A DNA stretch of 64,000 nt, taken from positions 29,718,140 through 29,782,139 of the forward strand of contig NC_058342.1 in the NCBI RefSeq assembly GCF_905475395.1, given 5' to 3'. The notes beneath the pieces were generated by a model, which saw only the letters and a program-made list of their open reading frames with translations, did not search any database and had not been told where the DNA came from. A program made the position numbers and the translations under genes. The number at the start of each line of letters is the position of its first letter. The stretch's first letter is position 1. Below are positions 24,663 to 34,213 of this stretch, in pieces. Source of the DNA: Chrysoperla carnea. Taxonomy: Eukaryota > Arthropoda > Insecta > Neuroptera > Chrysopidae.

Positions 24663-24900
24663 TAGAGATAATCTGTATTAAAATGCTCCGTGACCTTTGA
24701 AAATACACTACTGGAATTGTTAACAAAGTGAGAACCACGTCTCAAAGTAGATTGACAAGGATAATAAATGCCGAAGCATGGCCATAATACGCATGTCTTA
24801 ATATACAACATAATATCCTGGCGCGTATTTAAAATAAGATTATACCACTTTTAAATAAAATTAAAACAGTATATTTTGAAAAAATTACCATTTTACCATT
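24663..24900. repeat. dispersed repeat, inverted partner of 12712-12908
   Basis: Reverse-complement match to the 12.7-kb copy, ending in a TACCATTTTACCAT sequence. Similarity is high enough that both derive from a recent common source. Confidence 0.7.
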
Positions 24901-25289
24901 TTTAAAAATTTTTAGAATTAACACAAAATTATCTAACAATATTAATCGTTTGAACGTTAAAACAAAATAAATTTTTATGTGCAGTTGTGAATGTGAAATG
25001 TAAACAGATAATTGATGCAGCTGATTCCGGTCATAAGATCATGCGTATTGAATACCATCCTTCGGTATTACGTGTTTCTCCGTCAGCTGTTTGAATATTG
25101 TATTTTTATCTTTGTTAATCTACTCTGTGAAGAAAAAATATACATACTTGGTATACGCTGGGCTCATCTATTTAAAATATATGATCTAAGAGAAACGTAA
25201 TAAGTGAATTATTGACTGATAAAAAATAAAAAACCAAAATAAAGCATTTTTTACGTAGATTACGAATAAAATTTAACATTCAAATTTTC

Positions 25290-25470
25290 CTAAAGTGTAC
25301 AACTTTCTCGGAATAGTTTTGGATTGTTAAATCTTCTTTACCTCATGCTACGAAATTATCCGTCTAAGTGAGACAATTTTAATTCGTATAAGATCAGTGG
25401 TCGACTAAGGATTTATTGCTCCCTAAGACACCCCTTTAGCAGAAGTTTTATTTCATTCTAGAATTTAAAA
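25290..25470. repeat. dispersed repeat, pair with 28775-28920
   Basis: Shared words in order: CATTCAAATTTTCC, GTACAACTTTCTCGGAATAG, GTTAAATCTTCTTTACC, GGTCGACTAAGGATT and ATTGCTC. Same orientation, diverged. Confidence 0.5.
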
Positions 25471-25614
25471 TCTTTTATATTTTACCAATGTGAATCTTTT
25501 ACTAAAATTACCCTTCTTCGAGGAAAAATGAAAGTGCAATCATCAAAAGTCAAGCTGGAACAGTACAGGTTTGGATGAGGTGCCCTAATCCGACACTTTG
25601 ATATTAGTAAACAA

Positions 25615-26121
25615 CAGGGGCGTGGCTACCGCCGTAACAATAATACGGGGCCCCCTGAAAACATGCTTCAAATCTGAAAATCAAAAAATGCATTCCATTA
25701 AGGAAGTCATGGAATTATTGCTGATAAAATTCAATAACAGCATGATTTTTTTACTTGACTCTTTCAGATACACCCACAAACGCTAATTTAAGTTTTTCAA
25801 AATTAAAACTGATAAAAATTAACCTAAAGACTTCGATGGAACAGGAAAGGCTATCAGAAATTTTATTAAAACTGAAATTATCTTCAGCTATGATTTAAAA
25901 AATCAATTTGCCGAAAAAAAAAAAACAAAAAAAGTATTATATTTAATTTGAATTGTTTGGCTAGCTCGATTTCTAGGAGAAAGTGATCACTTATAATCAA
26001 TAAATATTTAATTTAATTTAATGCAAGCATTTTTGTTTCATTTGTGAGAAACCTTTATCCTTAATTTGGGCCCCAAAACTAATTTTAATACAGGGCTCCT
26101 CCAAGGCCAGCTACACTACTG
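25615..26121. mobile_element. hAT-type non-autonomous element, perfect 8-bp TSD
   Basis: A 507-bp element starting CAGGGGCGTGGCTAC and ending GCTACACTACTG, flanked on both sides by GTAAACAA (25607-25614 and 26122-26129). Eight-base duplications and CAGGGGCGTGGC-type ends are hallmarks of hAT. No transposase frame. Confidence 0.8.
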
Positions 26122-26186
26122 GTAAACAATATTCTAAAATAACAACCTTTTAGTTTCTTAATTTTCAATAAATATCTATTTATAAA

Positions 26187-26405
26187 TATTATCGAAGATA
26201 ATAAATGAGAACTCTAGGATATTTCGAAATAAATTTCGATTTTTGCCCCAATATTCTAGATCAGTTTTTTGTATTTTTAAAATACGTATTTTCGACTACC
26301 AAGTAGTCATCATCAGTAAGAATTAGCTAGTGAATGTTACTCTTTGCTAATTTGGTGGCGGACTGCACGTATCTAGGAAATTGGGGCAAAAATCGAAATT
26401 TATTT
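26187..26405. mobile_element. Penelope-like hammerhead repeat, copy C
   Basis: Carries the family block GATAATAAATGAGAACTCTA, GGATATTTCGAAATAAATTT, a hammerhead-like core on the minus strand at 26290-26316 with a perfect six-pair stem II (GACTAC/GTAGTC), and a GGCGGACTGCACGTA junction. It ends in an inverted GGAAATTGGGGCAAAAATCG, so it is a shortened inverted pair. It lies in the 3' flank of the first zinc-finger gene. Confidence 0.65.
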
Positions 26406-26460
26406 TAAATATTTATTTGTTTATTAAAATAAAAATATTTTTATATTTATGATCGTTTAT

Positions 26461-26573
26461 TTCATTTGGATGGGTAATAATTAAGTCACAGTTTTCACAT
26501 GTGTATGGAAGTCTTAAATGTCTAAGTCTATGTTTTAATAATTTTTTTAAACTTAAATGTTTTATTAAAAACA
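26461..26573 (-). pseudogene. ghost zinc finger beyond the stop codon
   Basis: Directly after the zinc-finger gene's stop, the +1-shifted frame reads SLCDVFNKTFK, a spacer, HRLRHLRLPYTCENC. This is the outline of another C2H2 finger with its second cysteine replaced by Phe. The intact genes end at a stop formed in the same place, so this finger was lost by a frameshift. Confidence 0.6.
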
Positions 26574-27521
26574 TCACACAGGGACTGGTTTTTCTCTGCT
26601 ATGCATTTTTAGTTTATGTTGAACTAAACCTTGTTTATAGCTAAATTTTATCTCACAAAGATCACAAGAGAAAGGTTTTTCCCCAGTATGTGTGCGTTTA
26701 TGTTTAACTAAATAATCTGGACGAGTAAATTTTTTCTCACAAACATCACAAGAAAATCGCTTTTCTCCAGTATGAGTTCGTTTATGTATATTTAAATATC
26801 GTTTATTTTTAAATTTTTTCTCACAAACATCACAAGAGAATGATTCTTTGAACAATTCTTGATAATTTGATTCAGTTTCAATTTCTTGCAACATTTCATC
26901 GTGATTTTCATCTTTTATAATTAAATCTGTATGGAGGAGCTCTGGTTCAATTTTAACATCACAAGAGTGTGATTCTTTGAACAATTCTTGATAATTTGAT
27001 TCAGTTTCAATTTCTTGCAACATTTCATCGTGATTTTCATCTTTTATAATTAAATCTGTATGGAGGAGCTCTGGTTCAATTTTAACATCACAAGAGTGTG
27101 ATTCTTTGAACAATTCTTGATAATTTGATTCAGTTTCAATTTCTTGCAACATTTCATCGTGACTTTCATCTTTTATAATTAAATCTGTATGGAGGAGCTC
27201 TGGTTCAATTTTAACATCACAAGAGTGTGATTCTTTGAACAATTCTTGATAATTTGCTTCAGTTTCAATTTCTTGCAAAATTTCATCGTGACTTTCATCT
27301 TTTAAAATTAAATCTGCATCGAGCTCTGGTTCAATTTTAATTCTTTGGTTTTTTAGTATTATTTCATTATCAGTTATATTGTGACATATTTCGTCATGAA
27401 CCTCTTCTTTGATTTTGAATTCTTCATTTTCCATATTTTCACCTATATTTTGTTTTTTTTGTACCATCAAGATAAATATTTTATATAAGTAATTATACTC
27501 AAAAAAATGCTTACCATCCAT
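26574..27521 (-). CDS. C2H2 zinc-finger protein with acidic tandem repeats
   Basis: Probable nuclear DNA-binding protein. ATG at 27519-27521 starts MDG; the codon run ATGGATG is followed by a perfect donor GTAAGC, and an acceptor TATAG lies at the 27443 side. A 72-base intron (27443-27514) therefore separates a 7-base exon from the main exon 26574-27442, giving about 291 residues beginning MDGENMENEE. Reading through the intron stays in frame. Residues up to 203 are acidic, with IKEEV and tandem 43-residue repeats containing VKIEPE, a psi-K-x-E SUMO-type motif. Three C2H2 fingers follow (CDVCEKKF, CDVCEKKF, CDLCEIKF) with TGEK linkers; the last is H-x4-H. No BTB, KRAB or ZAD domain is visible. 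Paralogue of the gene at 29.3-30.5 kb. The target is unknown. Confidence 0.85.
   Translation of the reverse strand: MDGKHFFEYNYLYKIFILMVQKKQNIGENMENEEFKIKEEVHDEICHNITDNEIILKNQRIKIEPELDADLILKDESHDEILQEIETEANYQELFKESHSCDVKIEPELLHTDLIIKDESHDEMLQEIETESNYQELFKESHSCDVKIEPELLHTDLIIKDENHDEMLQEIETESNYQELFKESHSCDVKIEPELLHTDLIIKDENHDEMLQEIETESNYQELFKESFSCDVCEKKFKNKRYLNIHKRTHTGEKRFSCDVCEKKFTRPDYLVKHKRTHTGEKPFSCDLCEIKFSYKQGLVQHKLKMHSREKPVPV
26840..27330 (-). repeat. 129-bp coding tandem repeat, almost four units
   Basis: The word complementary to CTTGCAA recurs at 26885, 27014, 27143 and 27272, exactly 129 bp (43 codons) apart, so every unit keeps frame. Copies differ at few positions (SHDE/NHDE, EILQ/EMLQ). 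The last unit runs into the first zinc finger through a shared SCDV. Confidence 0.95.
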
Positions 27522-28009
27522 TATTTTATGAAAAATAAAAATATATCATAAATTCAAATAAAAAGTACGAAATAAAAATAAAACGTACAAAACGGCGGAG
27601 GGATACTTTGTGCTTTCAAGAAAAACTGAAACATTGGCTCTAAAAAAATATGACTTTTCCTGACATCTATGGCGACGAAGTAAAATTCATTACCGGGACA
27701 TTCAAATTGGTGTTTCTGAGAAAACATTTTAAAAGTTTGTGCCTTTTTAACTCAATAAATACCGAGTAAAACTCGGTCATTCAGATACTTATTATAATTC
27801 AAGTAAATTAATCATTAAATGTTGCGCACTATATTTAATTCAATAAATAAGTATCCTTAATACAATAACGAACAAAGATTTTATAACTAAAGCGCTATAT
27901 ATGTGGGTAAGATCGTCCGCCATTTTTGACTAATGTCAAATCGACAAAATTTTCTCAAACATATACATATTATACCATGTATATATGAAATATACATAGT
28001 ATTATAAGT

Positions 28010-28390
28010 TTAGTCCCAAGTTTGTAACGCTTAGAAATATTGATGCTACATAGGTGTTCATAAAATCATCTAATTAATCCATTTCCGGTTGTCCGTCCGT
28101 CCGTCCGTCTGTGGTCACGATTACTCAAAAACGAAAAGAGATATCAAGCTGAAATTTTTACAGCGTGCTTAGGATGTAAAAAGTGAGGTCAAGTTCGTAA
28201 ATGAGCAACATGGGTCAATTGGGTCATGGGTCCGTAGTACCCATCTTGTAAACCGTTAGAGATAGAATAAAAGTTTAAATGTAAAAAATGTTCCTTACAA
28301 AAAAATAAACAACTTTTGTTTGTAAACATCACTGTTTACCCACGAGGGCGTTAATTAGGTACAAATTTTATAGTATGTATTAATATAGGA
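28010..28390. repeat. dispersed repeat with GTCC(G) runs, copy 1
   Basis: Contains AAGTTTGTAACGCTTA, the short run GTCCGTCCGTCCGTCTG, GATTACTCAAAAACGA, AAGAGATATCAAGCTGAAAT, GTGAGGTCAAGTTCGTAAAT, and TTGTAAACCGTTAGAGAT. A diverged copy follows at 28920-29175, with fragments at 32565-32600 and 14920-15100. Probably a transposon-derived family; no terminal repeats were identified. Confidence 0.6.
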
Positions 28391-28419
28391 ATATCAAAGT
28401 GAATATCTTTTGTTATTTA

Positions 28420-28590
28420 CATGACGTCAAAAAAAACAAACGATTGCGCATCAACACTTGCGCATTATGTGAGAATATCAGTTAAATATGTCAGATATGT
28501 ATGTATGTGAAATGTGACAGAGTTATCAACACTGCCTATACATGGTATTTCAACAATTAACTCAGTCAATTGTTTGTTTTCACTTGTTTT
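28420..28590. repeat. dispersed repeat shared with 15985-16075 and 34915-34965
   Basis: TATACATGGTATTTCAACAA, TTAACTCAGTCAAT and GTTTGTTTTCACTTGTTTT recur in MICU3 intron 3 and, more diverged, at 34.9 kb. Family unknown. Confidence 0.55.
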
Positions 28591-28774
28591 TAAATTAATT
28601 ATGTATATCAACGCTCCACTAAAATTGACGCATTTTTTTTGGAATATATTTGATTTTTTCCAAATATTAATTATATGCTTTAAATTAAAATGTTAAAGAA
28701 TAAAAAAAAAATTAAAATTGACTATATTTTTTATTAATTGATACAGTTTTTATTAATTAATACAGTTTTAAATT

Positions 28775-29175
28775 CTAACATTCATATTTTCCCAAAGAGT
28801 ACAATTTTCTCGGAATAGCTTTTAATCGTTAAATCTTTTTTACCATAAGTTATGTAATCATTCGTTTAGCCGGACTTAACCGGTCGACAAAGGATTCATT
28901 GCTCACTATCAAGACATACTAATTTTAGTCGCAAGTTTGTAACGCTTAAAAATATAGAAATATTGATGATACGAACCCAATTTTTGTATAGGTGTATTAA
29001 ATCATCTTTCCAATCAGTCTATGTCCGTCTGTCCATCCGCCCGACTGTCTGTGAGCACTATAACTCAAAAACGAGAAGAAATATCGAGTTGAAATTTTAT
29101 TAACATGCTCAGGATGGAAAAAGTGATGTAGAGTTCGTAAATCTGTAACATAGATGAATTACAGACCCAAGAAAG
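28775..29175. repeat. two adjacent repeat fragments
   Basis: 28775-28920 matches 25290-25470. 28920-29175 is a second, diverged copy of the 28010 repeat (AAGTTTGTAACGCTTAAAAA, GTCCGTCTGTCCATCCG, CACTATAACTCAAAAACGAG). The intergenic space between the zinc-finger genes is thus largely repeats. Confidence 0.55.
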
Positions 29176-29249
29176 AGCTTTTTTTGGGAAAAATCGCTAA
29201 ACCCGATATTTTTATGTTTAAGGTTTAATTAATTTTGATGCGTAGACTT

Positions 29250-29315
29250 CTCATCACATGCGTATGGAGACCTTAAGTGTGTAAGTCTATGAACTTAAAT
29301 GTTTTATTACAAACA
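29250..29315 (-). pseudogene. ghost zinc finger beyond the stop codon (second gene)
   Basis: The +1-shifted frame after the stop reads SLCDVCNKTFKFIDLHT and then hits TAA. Both zinc cysteines survive here, unlike in the paralogue at 26.5 kb. Confidence 0.6.
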
Positions 29316-30545
29316 TCACACAAGGACTGGTTTTTCTTTACTATGGAGTCTTAGTTTATGCTGAATTAAATTTTGTTGGATGCTAAATTTTTTCTCACAA
29401 ACATCACAAGAAAATTGTTTTTTTCCCATATGTGTTCGTTCATGTTGAACCAAACTTTGTTTAAAGCTAAATTTTATCTCACAAAGATCACAAGAAAATG
29501 GTTTTTCTCCAGTATGTGTTCGTTTATGTTGAACTAAACTTTCTCGGCGATTAAATTTTTTCTCACAAACATCACAAGTGAATGGTGTTTCTCCAGTATG
29601 AATTCGTTTATGGCGAATTAAATGGTGCTGTTGGTTAAATTTTTTCTCACAAACATCACACAAAAATGGTTTTTCTCCAGTATGAGTTCGTTTGTGAATA
29701 ACTAAAGTTTGTTTATAGCTAAATTTTTTTTCACAAACATCACAAGAAAATAGGTTTTCACCAGTATGTGTTCGTTTATGTCCAATTAAATGCTGTTGTC
29801 GATTAAACTTCTTATTACAAACATCACAAGAAAATGGTTTTTCTCCAGTATGAGTTCGTTTGTGTCCAACTAAATGGTGTTGTACGATAAATTTTTTCTC
29901 ACAAACATCACATGAAAATGGTTTTTCTCCAGTATGTGTGCGTTTATGGACAATTAAATGGTTTTGTTGGTTAAACATTTTATTACAAACATCACATGAG
30001 AATAATTTTTCTGCAGAATGAGTTCGTTTATGTACAACTAAATTTTGTCTATGGTTAAATTTTTTTTCACAAACATCACAAGAAAATTGGTTTTTCCCCG
30101 TATGCGTTCGTTTATGTATAACTAAAGTGCGTCGATAGTTAAATATTTCATCACACACGTCACATGAATACAATTTTTGCTTCTGTATTTGTTTTTGTTT
30201 ACGTAATTTAATTGTAGTTGTATCACAAAAATAATTTTCCTTGAACACTTCTTGATGATTTGAATCAGTTTCAGTTTTTTCCAACATTTCATCTTTTATA
30301 ATTAACTCTGAATTAAACTCTGGTTCAATTTTAACCCTTTCATTTTTTATTATTATATTATTATCACTTATATTGTCACATATTTCATTATTTTCAAATA
30401 ATTTTTCGTCATTAACCTCTTCTTTGATCTTCATTTCTAAACATAATTCTTCATTTCTTATGTTTTCACCTATATTTTTTAAAATTACCATTAAAATAAA
30501 CATTATAAATAAATAATTATTTTTAAAAAAATTCTTACCATCCAT
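29316..30545 (-). CDS. C2H2 zinc-finger protein, ten fingers
   Basis: Probable sequence-specific DNA-binding protein. The start resembles the 26.6-kb gene: a 7-base first exon (30539-30545, ATGGATG), donor GTAAGA, a 69-base intron (30470-30538) ending ATATAG, then the main exon 29316-30469. This gives about 386 residues beginning MDGENIRNEE. The acidic N-terminus (IKEEVNDE, VKIEPE) fills residues 1-102. Ten C2H2 fingers of 28-residue period run from about residue 103 to the end, most as CDVCEKKF...H-x3-H with TGEKPF linkers. Linkers after fingers 1 (TGKNQ), 2 (SAEKL) and 9 (MGKKQ) deviate, and the tenth finger is H-x4-H. It lacks the 43-residue tandem repeats of its neighbour. Near-identical fingers suggest recent expansion or gene conversion. 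Targets unknown. Confidence 0.88.
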   Translation of the reverse strand: MDGKNFFKNNYLFIMFILMVILKNIGENIRNEELCLEMKIKEEVNDEKLFENNEICDNISDNNIIIKNERVKIEPEFNSELIIKDEMLEKTETDSNHQEVFKENYFCDTTTIKLRKQKQIQKQKLYSCDVCDEIFNYRRTLVIHKRTHTGKNQFSCDVCEKKFNHRQNLVVHKRTHSAEKLFSCDVCNKMFNQQNHLIVHKRTHTGEKPFSCDVCEKKFIVQHHLVGHKRTHTGEKPFSCDVCNKKFNRQQHLIGHKRTHTGENLFSCDVCEKKFSYKQTLVIHKRTHTGEKPFLCDVCEKKFNQQHHLIRHKRIHTGETPFTCDVCEKKFNRRESLVQHKRTHTGEKPFSCDLCEIKFSFKQSLVQHERTHMGKKQFSCDVCEKKFSIQQNLIQHKLRLHSKEKPVLV

Positions 30546-30620
30546 TATTTTAGGTATTAAATATAAAAAAGTATAAACTATTTAAAGTAAATAAATATAC
30601 TAATGTCAAATGTTCTCTTA

Positions 30621-31080
30621 CTAGCTTGATACCCGCCAGCTTCACTGTGGTTAAAAGTAAAAACCACCGCTTTATAGCCTCCACCTCTCTTAATCTCACT
30701 TATCCCCCTTCCATGACACTCGAAGGGATTGTTTTACACAGCTGAAATATATGCACAGTTTTCAATTTTTTTTAAGTGTAAAATAGTCATAATTCATTGA
30801 GTATATCAGAAAAGATAGCCATGAATTGTTTAACATTTACTATTTTAAATTTTTATAGAAATCTTAAGTTTATAGTTTAAAATGATGATCATAGATGGAG
30901 TGAAATGTCAGAATAAATTTAATTTTTTTAATTAAAAAAAAATATATATATATATCTTTATAAATTAAAACTCATGTGTTATTCTGATGTATGAACTATA
31001 TTGTTGTACAGTTTCATTCAAATTCATTCGCTAGTTTTTCCTTCTTAACATCCTTACTTTCACATTTATAATATATAGGG
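30621..31080. repeat. dispersed repeat, pair with 58870-59335
   Basis: Shares with 58.9 kb the opening TAGCTTGATACCCGCC, CTTATCCCCCTTCCAT, CACTCGAA...GGGATTGTTTTACACAG, ATCATAGATGG, CTCATGTGTTATTCTGATGT and GTTTCATTCAAATTCATTC. The closing sequence resembles conserved 3' ends of insect RTE-like retroelements, but no coding part is present. Confidence 0.6.
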
Positions 31081-31119
31081 ATTGTTATTTGATAATAAGA
31101 TCAAATATAGTAACTAAAA

Positions 31120-31745
31120 TAACGCTAGCTTTAAGAGTCAAATATGATCACATTGTATAATTTTGATCAGAGTACCATCTAATTAACGCTGCTATCATTT
31201 ACTTGGCGCTAAAAATGTTACGTCGAACTGAATTACATACGATATTATGAAGCAGTTTGAAAATACTGAAGACAGGCAGTTGCTCTTGTTAGATATTATT
31301 TAATAATTATTTATTAAAGATTATAATAAAAACCATATTATGTTATTATGTTAATGTTAATTAGGTTGTTGTTGATCCAAATAGGTTAGGGAATAATATA
31401 GAACAATAAGTCAACTTGACGCTTGACGCTAGAGTTTGACGCTCAAATTTATGCTGCTTTTTTTTATGGCACTTTGATCGAAATTTGACTATGTGATCAA
31501 CTTTGACGCTAAAAGCAAGCGTCAAAACACTTTAGATAGACAGTTGCATTTGTTGGATATTATTTAATAATTATTTATAAAACATTATTATAAAAAACCT
31601 ATTATATTAGTTTAACTATGGCGTATTAATCGAATAGGTTAGGGAAGAATATAGATCGATAAGTGAACTTGACGCTTCTCGCTACAGTTTAATGCTGCCT
31701 TTGTCTAGACAGCACTCTGATCGAAATTACATAATAGCAAAGTAC
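31120..31745. repeat. imperfect tandem duplication, about 273-bp unit
   Basis: CAGTTGCTCTTGTTAGATAT at about 31276 recurs as CAGTTGCATTTGTTGGATAT at about 31549. Each unit continues with ATTATTTAATAATTATTTAT, AATAGGTTAGGGAA and AACTTGACGCTT. The words GACGCT and AGCGTC recur in both orientations. Lies just upstream of HDDC2. Confidence 0.65.
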
Positions 31746-32111
31746 ACAAGCTATTTTTTTTGATGTCTATGGGATTTTATTACAATTACATTCTATTTTC
31801 TATTATTTAATTAAATCATTGGCAGAATATTTATAATTATAAAAATAATAATTTATTAAATAAAAATAGAAATATTTATCCCTACCCCCTAAAAAGAAAG
31901 TTTCAAAATATTTTTAATTTGTAATTCAGGATGAATCATGCAAATTAATAAATCGATTAAACAAAAATTAATTTGAAAATAGCAAGCGCTGCATCGCCCC
32001 AAATAATATTCAAATATTCAAATGAATTAATAGACAACTAACAACCACGGCAACAAAATCAGTTTATGAACAGTTGACGAAGTAACCACATAACCTAAAT
32101 TTTCAATAATA

Positions 32112-33147
32112 ATGTCTTCAAAAGAAATTCTCAGTTTTCTTGAATTAGTTGGCCAATTAAAAGTAAGAAATTAGAAAAATTATCAAATTTTAGCTTATAT
32201 TTAATTCAACATTTTCGAATTCTAGCATTTAAAACGGGAAGGATGGGTTATTAAGAAAATCGACAATTGTGAAACTGTTTCGGGGCATATGTATCGAATG
32301 GCGATGTGTACATTTTTATTAGACGAGAAAAGTCAATTAAATCGTACAAAATGTTTAGAATTAGCTTTAGTTCACGATTTAGCCGAATCAATAATTGGTG
32401 ATATAACACCAAATGAAGGAATTCCACCAGATGTAAAACATCAAATGGAGCTAGAAGCCATGCGAAAAATAACGAAATTATTACCAAAAAGTACGGGAGA
32501 TCGAATTATGGAATTATTTGAGGTATGCTTTTTTTTTTTATTAAATATATATATCAAGGTATACCAAGTTTAATCCAAAGTTTGTAACGCTTAAAAATGT
32601 TAATAATAATAATAATAATAATAATGGGGTTTAACCTCCGTTTCTCTGACATATACGCCAATTATGATAAATGAGGGCGGTAGAATTGATCACATTGTCG
32701 TCGTTTGAATAAGAACGAAGTAACCGACTCCACCCACATCAAAATGTAATTGTAAATATGTTTGTAATTAAATAAATAAAGATTAACAAATAATGATGTG
32801 GGTGACCTCTGTGTTAAGGCGTATGCCATAAAAACGGAGGTTATAAACCCCCAGTATTTTTAATGAGTAACTCAGTAAATTGTTGGTCTTGAGTAAGTAG
32901 TTTAGTGATAACTTTTGTTTTCTAGGAATACGAATCGCGAGAAACAGATGAAGCAAAATTTGTTAAAGAATTGGATTATTTCGATATGGTTCAACAGGCT
33001 TATGAATATGAGAAATCAACGAATGTTAATTTACAAGAGTTTTTTACGGCTGTTGAAGGAAAATTTTCAACACCACTTTTAGTGAACTTAAAAATGGAAC
33101 TAGATAAGAAACGAGCTGAGATTAAGAGCGATGAAAATATAGAATAA
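32112..33147 (+). CDS. HDDC2: HD-domain 5'-deoxynucleotidase HDDC2
   Basis: Metal-dependent phosphohydrolase of the YfbR/HDDC2 family, which removes the 5' phosphate from deoxyribonucleoside monophosphates; probably cytosolic. Three exons join in phase 0 to 189 residues: 32112-32162, 32226-32522 and 32926-33147 (TAA), close to the roughly 200 residues usual for the family. Metal and catalytic residues are present: His38 in VSGHMYR, His67-Asp68 in LALVHDLAE, Glu71, Asp76 in GDITP, and Asp133 in KELDYFDM. The start MSSKEILSFLELVGQLK gives the family's N-terminal helix. No targeting signal is seen. Intron 2 holds an inverted pair of SINE tails. A complete, apparently functional gene. Confidence 0.95.
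32600..32850. mobile_element. inverted SINE-tail pair in HDDC2 intron 2
   Basis: Starts with (TAA)n at 32601-32624, then ATGGGGTTTAACCTCCGTTT. It ends with AAAACGGAGGTTATAAACCC in the opposite orientation, with GATGTGGGTGACCTCTG before it. Both ends match the 3' tail of the tRNA-derived SINE at 54.3 kb, so two tails lie head to head. Confidence 0.6.
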
Positions 33148-33737
33148 TATTTTCGGCCTATTTTTATAAATTTTATTATTTTTGACGTAATCATTTGGAT
33201 TTAATCCAAAATTTAATAATTTTTTGGTGGTATAGTAATAGTCTAATTAACTAAAAGTCGAACAATTGGCTGTAAAAGAATTTGTATCTTAGGTTAAGTT
33301 TAGTCCAAAATATTTTGCTAAAATTGCAGCACAAAATTTCTCTTCGTAAGGGGTAGAGGGAGATCCAGGCGCTGGCCGGAACACAAAATCGATCGAATTA
33401 GTTGTTAATTTTTGTTCCATTTATTGTAATTAAAATACAATACTCACCTTCAACACCTCCACCCTGAGATGAGGTTTTAAACTGCAATCAATTTTGATGT
33501 TTCATTTGGTCATTTTAAACACATGTATTCCAAATTTGATTCTTTCATGGCCTAAAGGTATTTATTATTTCTGGGGCAAGTGTCCTGATTGGCCCTCCTC
33601 TCTAGATTCGGGGCTGCCACCTGAAATTTTTTATAAAAAAGGATACCCAATGACCATTTTATGGGGCCCGAAAACTACTCGTCAAATTGAAAAAAATTAG
33701 TTTGTTTATACATATGTTTATATGGTTCATGGAGTAG

Positions 33738-33838
33738 TGGCCGGGGAAGGGCCAACCCATTTACGGTATCACAACGGACCCTATGGTCTAAGTGTGTCCC
33801 ACCCCAGGACAGCCCCTCTAATTTAACCTAACCTACAT
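33738..33838. mobile_element. CCTAA-tailed SINE-like repeat, copy 2
   Basis: GTGGCCGGGGAAGGGCCAAC through GGTCTAAGTGTGTCCC to TTTAACCTAACCTAC. It differs from 10146-10247 at only a few positions. Confidence 0.65.
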
Positions 33839-34213
33839 ATGTTTATAATGACTAAATGAAACATTTTAACCAAAAATTTAAAACTTAAGAGGCAACTTTT
33901 ACGTCTCATTTAGATTAATTTTGTGTGTTCCATAGATCAAATTTATTTTATATATCAGAGATAAATTACAATTAATAAAATTAATATATAATTATAGTAA
34001 AAACAATTAATATATAAATGTGAAAAATAATTAATAAATAATGAGGAAAAAAATATGTAAATATTTTTATATGAAAAATTTTAATATAAAAATTCAAATA
34101 GCATTCATTCAGTTTTATTTTACTAAAAAATCCCGAAAAATTAAGTAGAAAATATTTGTAATTAATTTAGTAACATCATCTTTGAAATTAAAACTACAGC
34201 CAAAATTAGTTAT

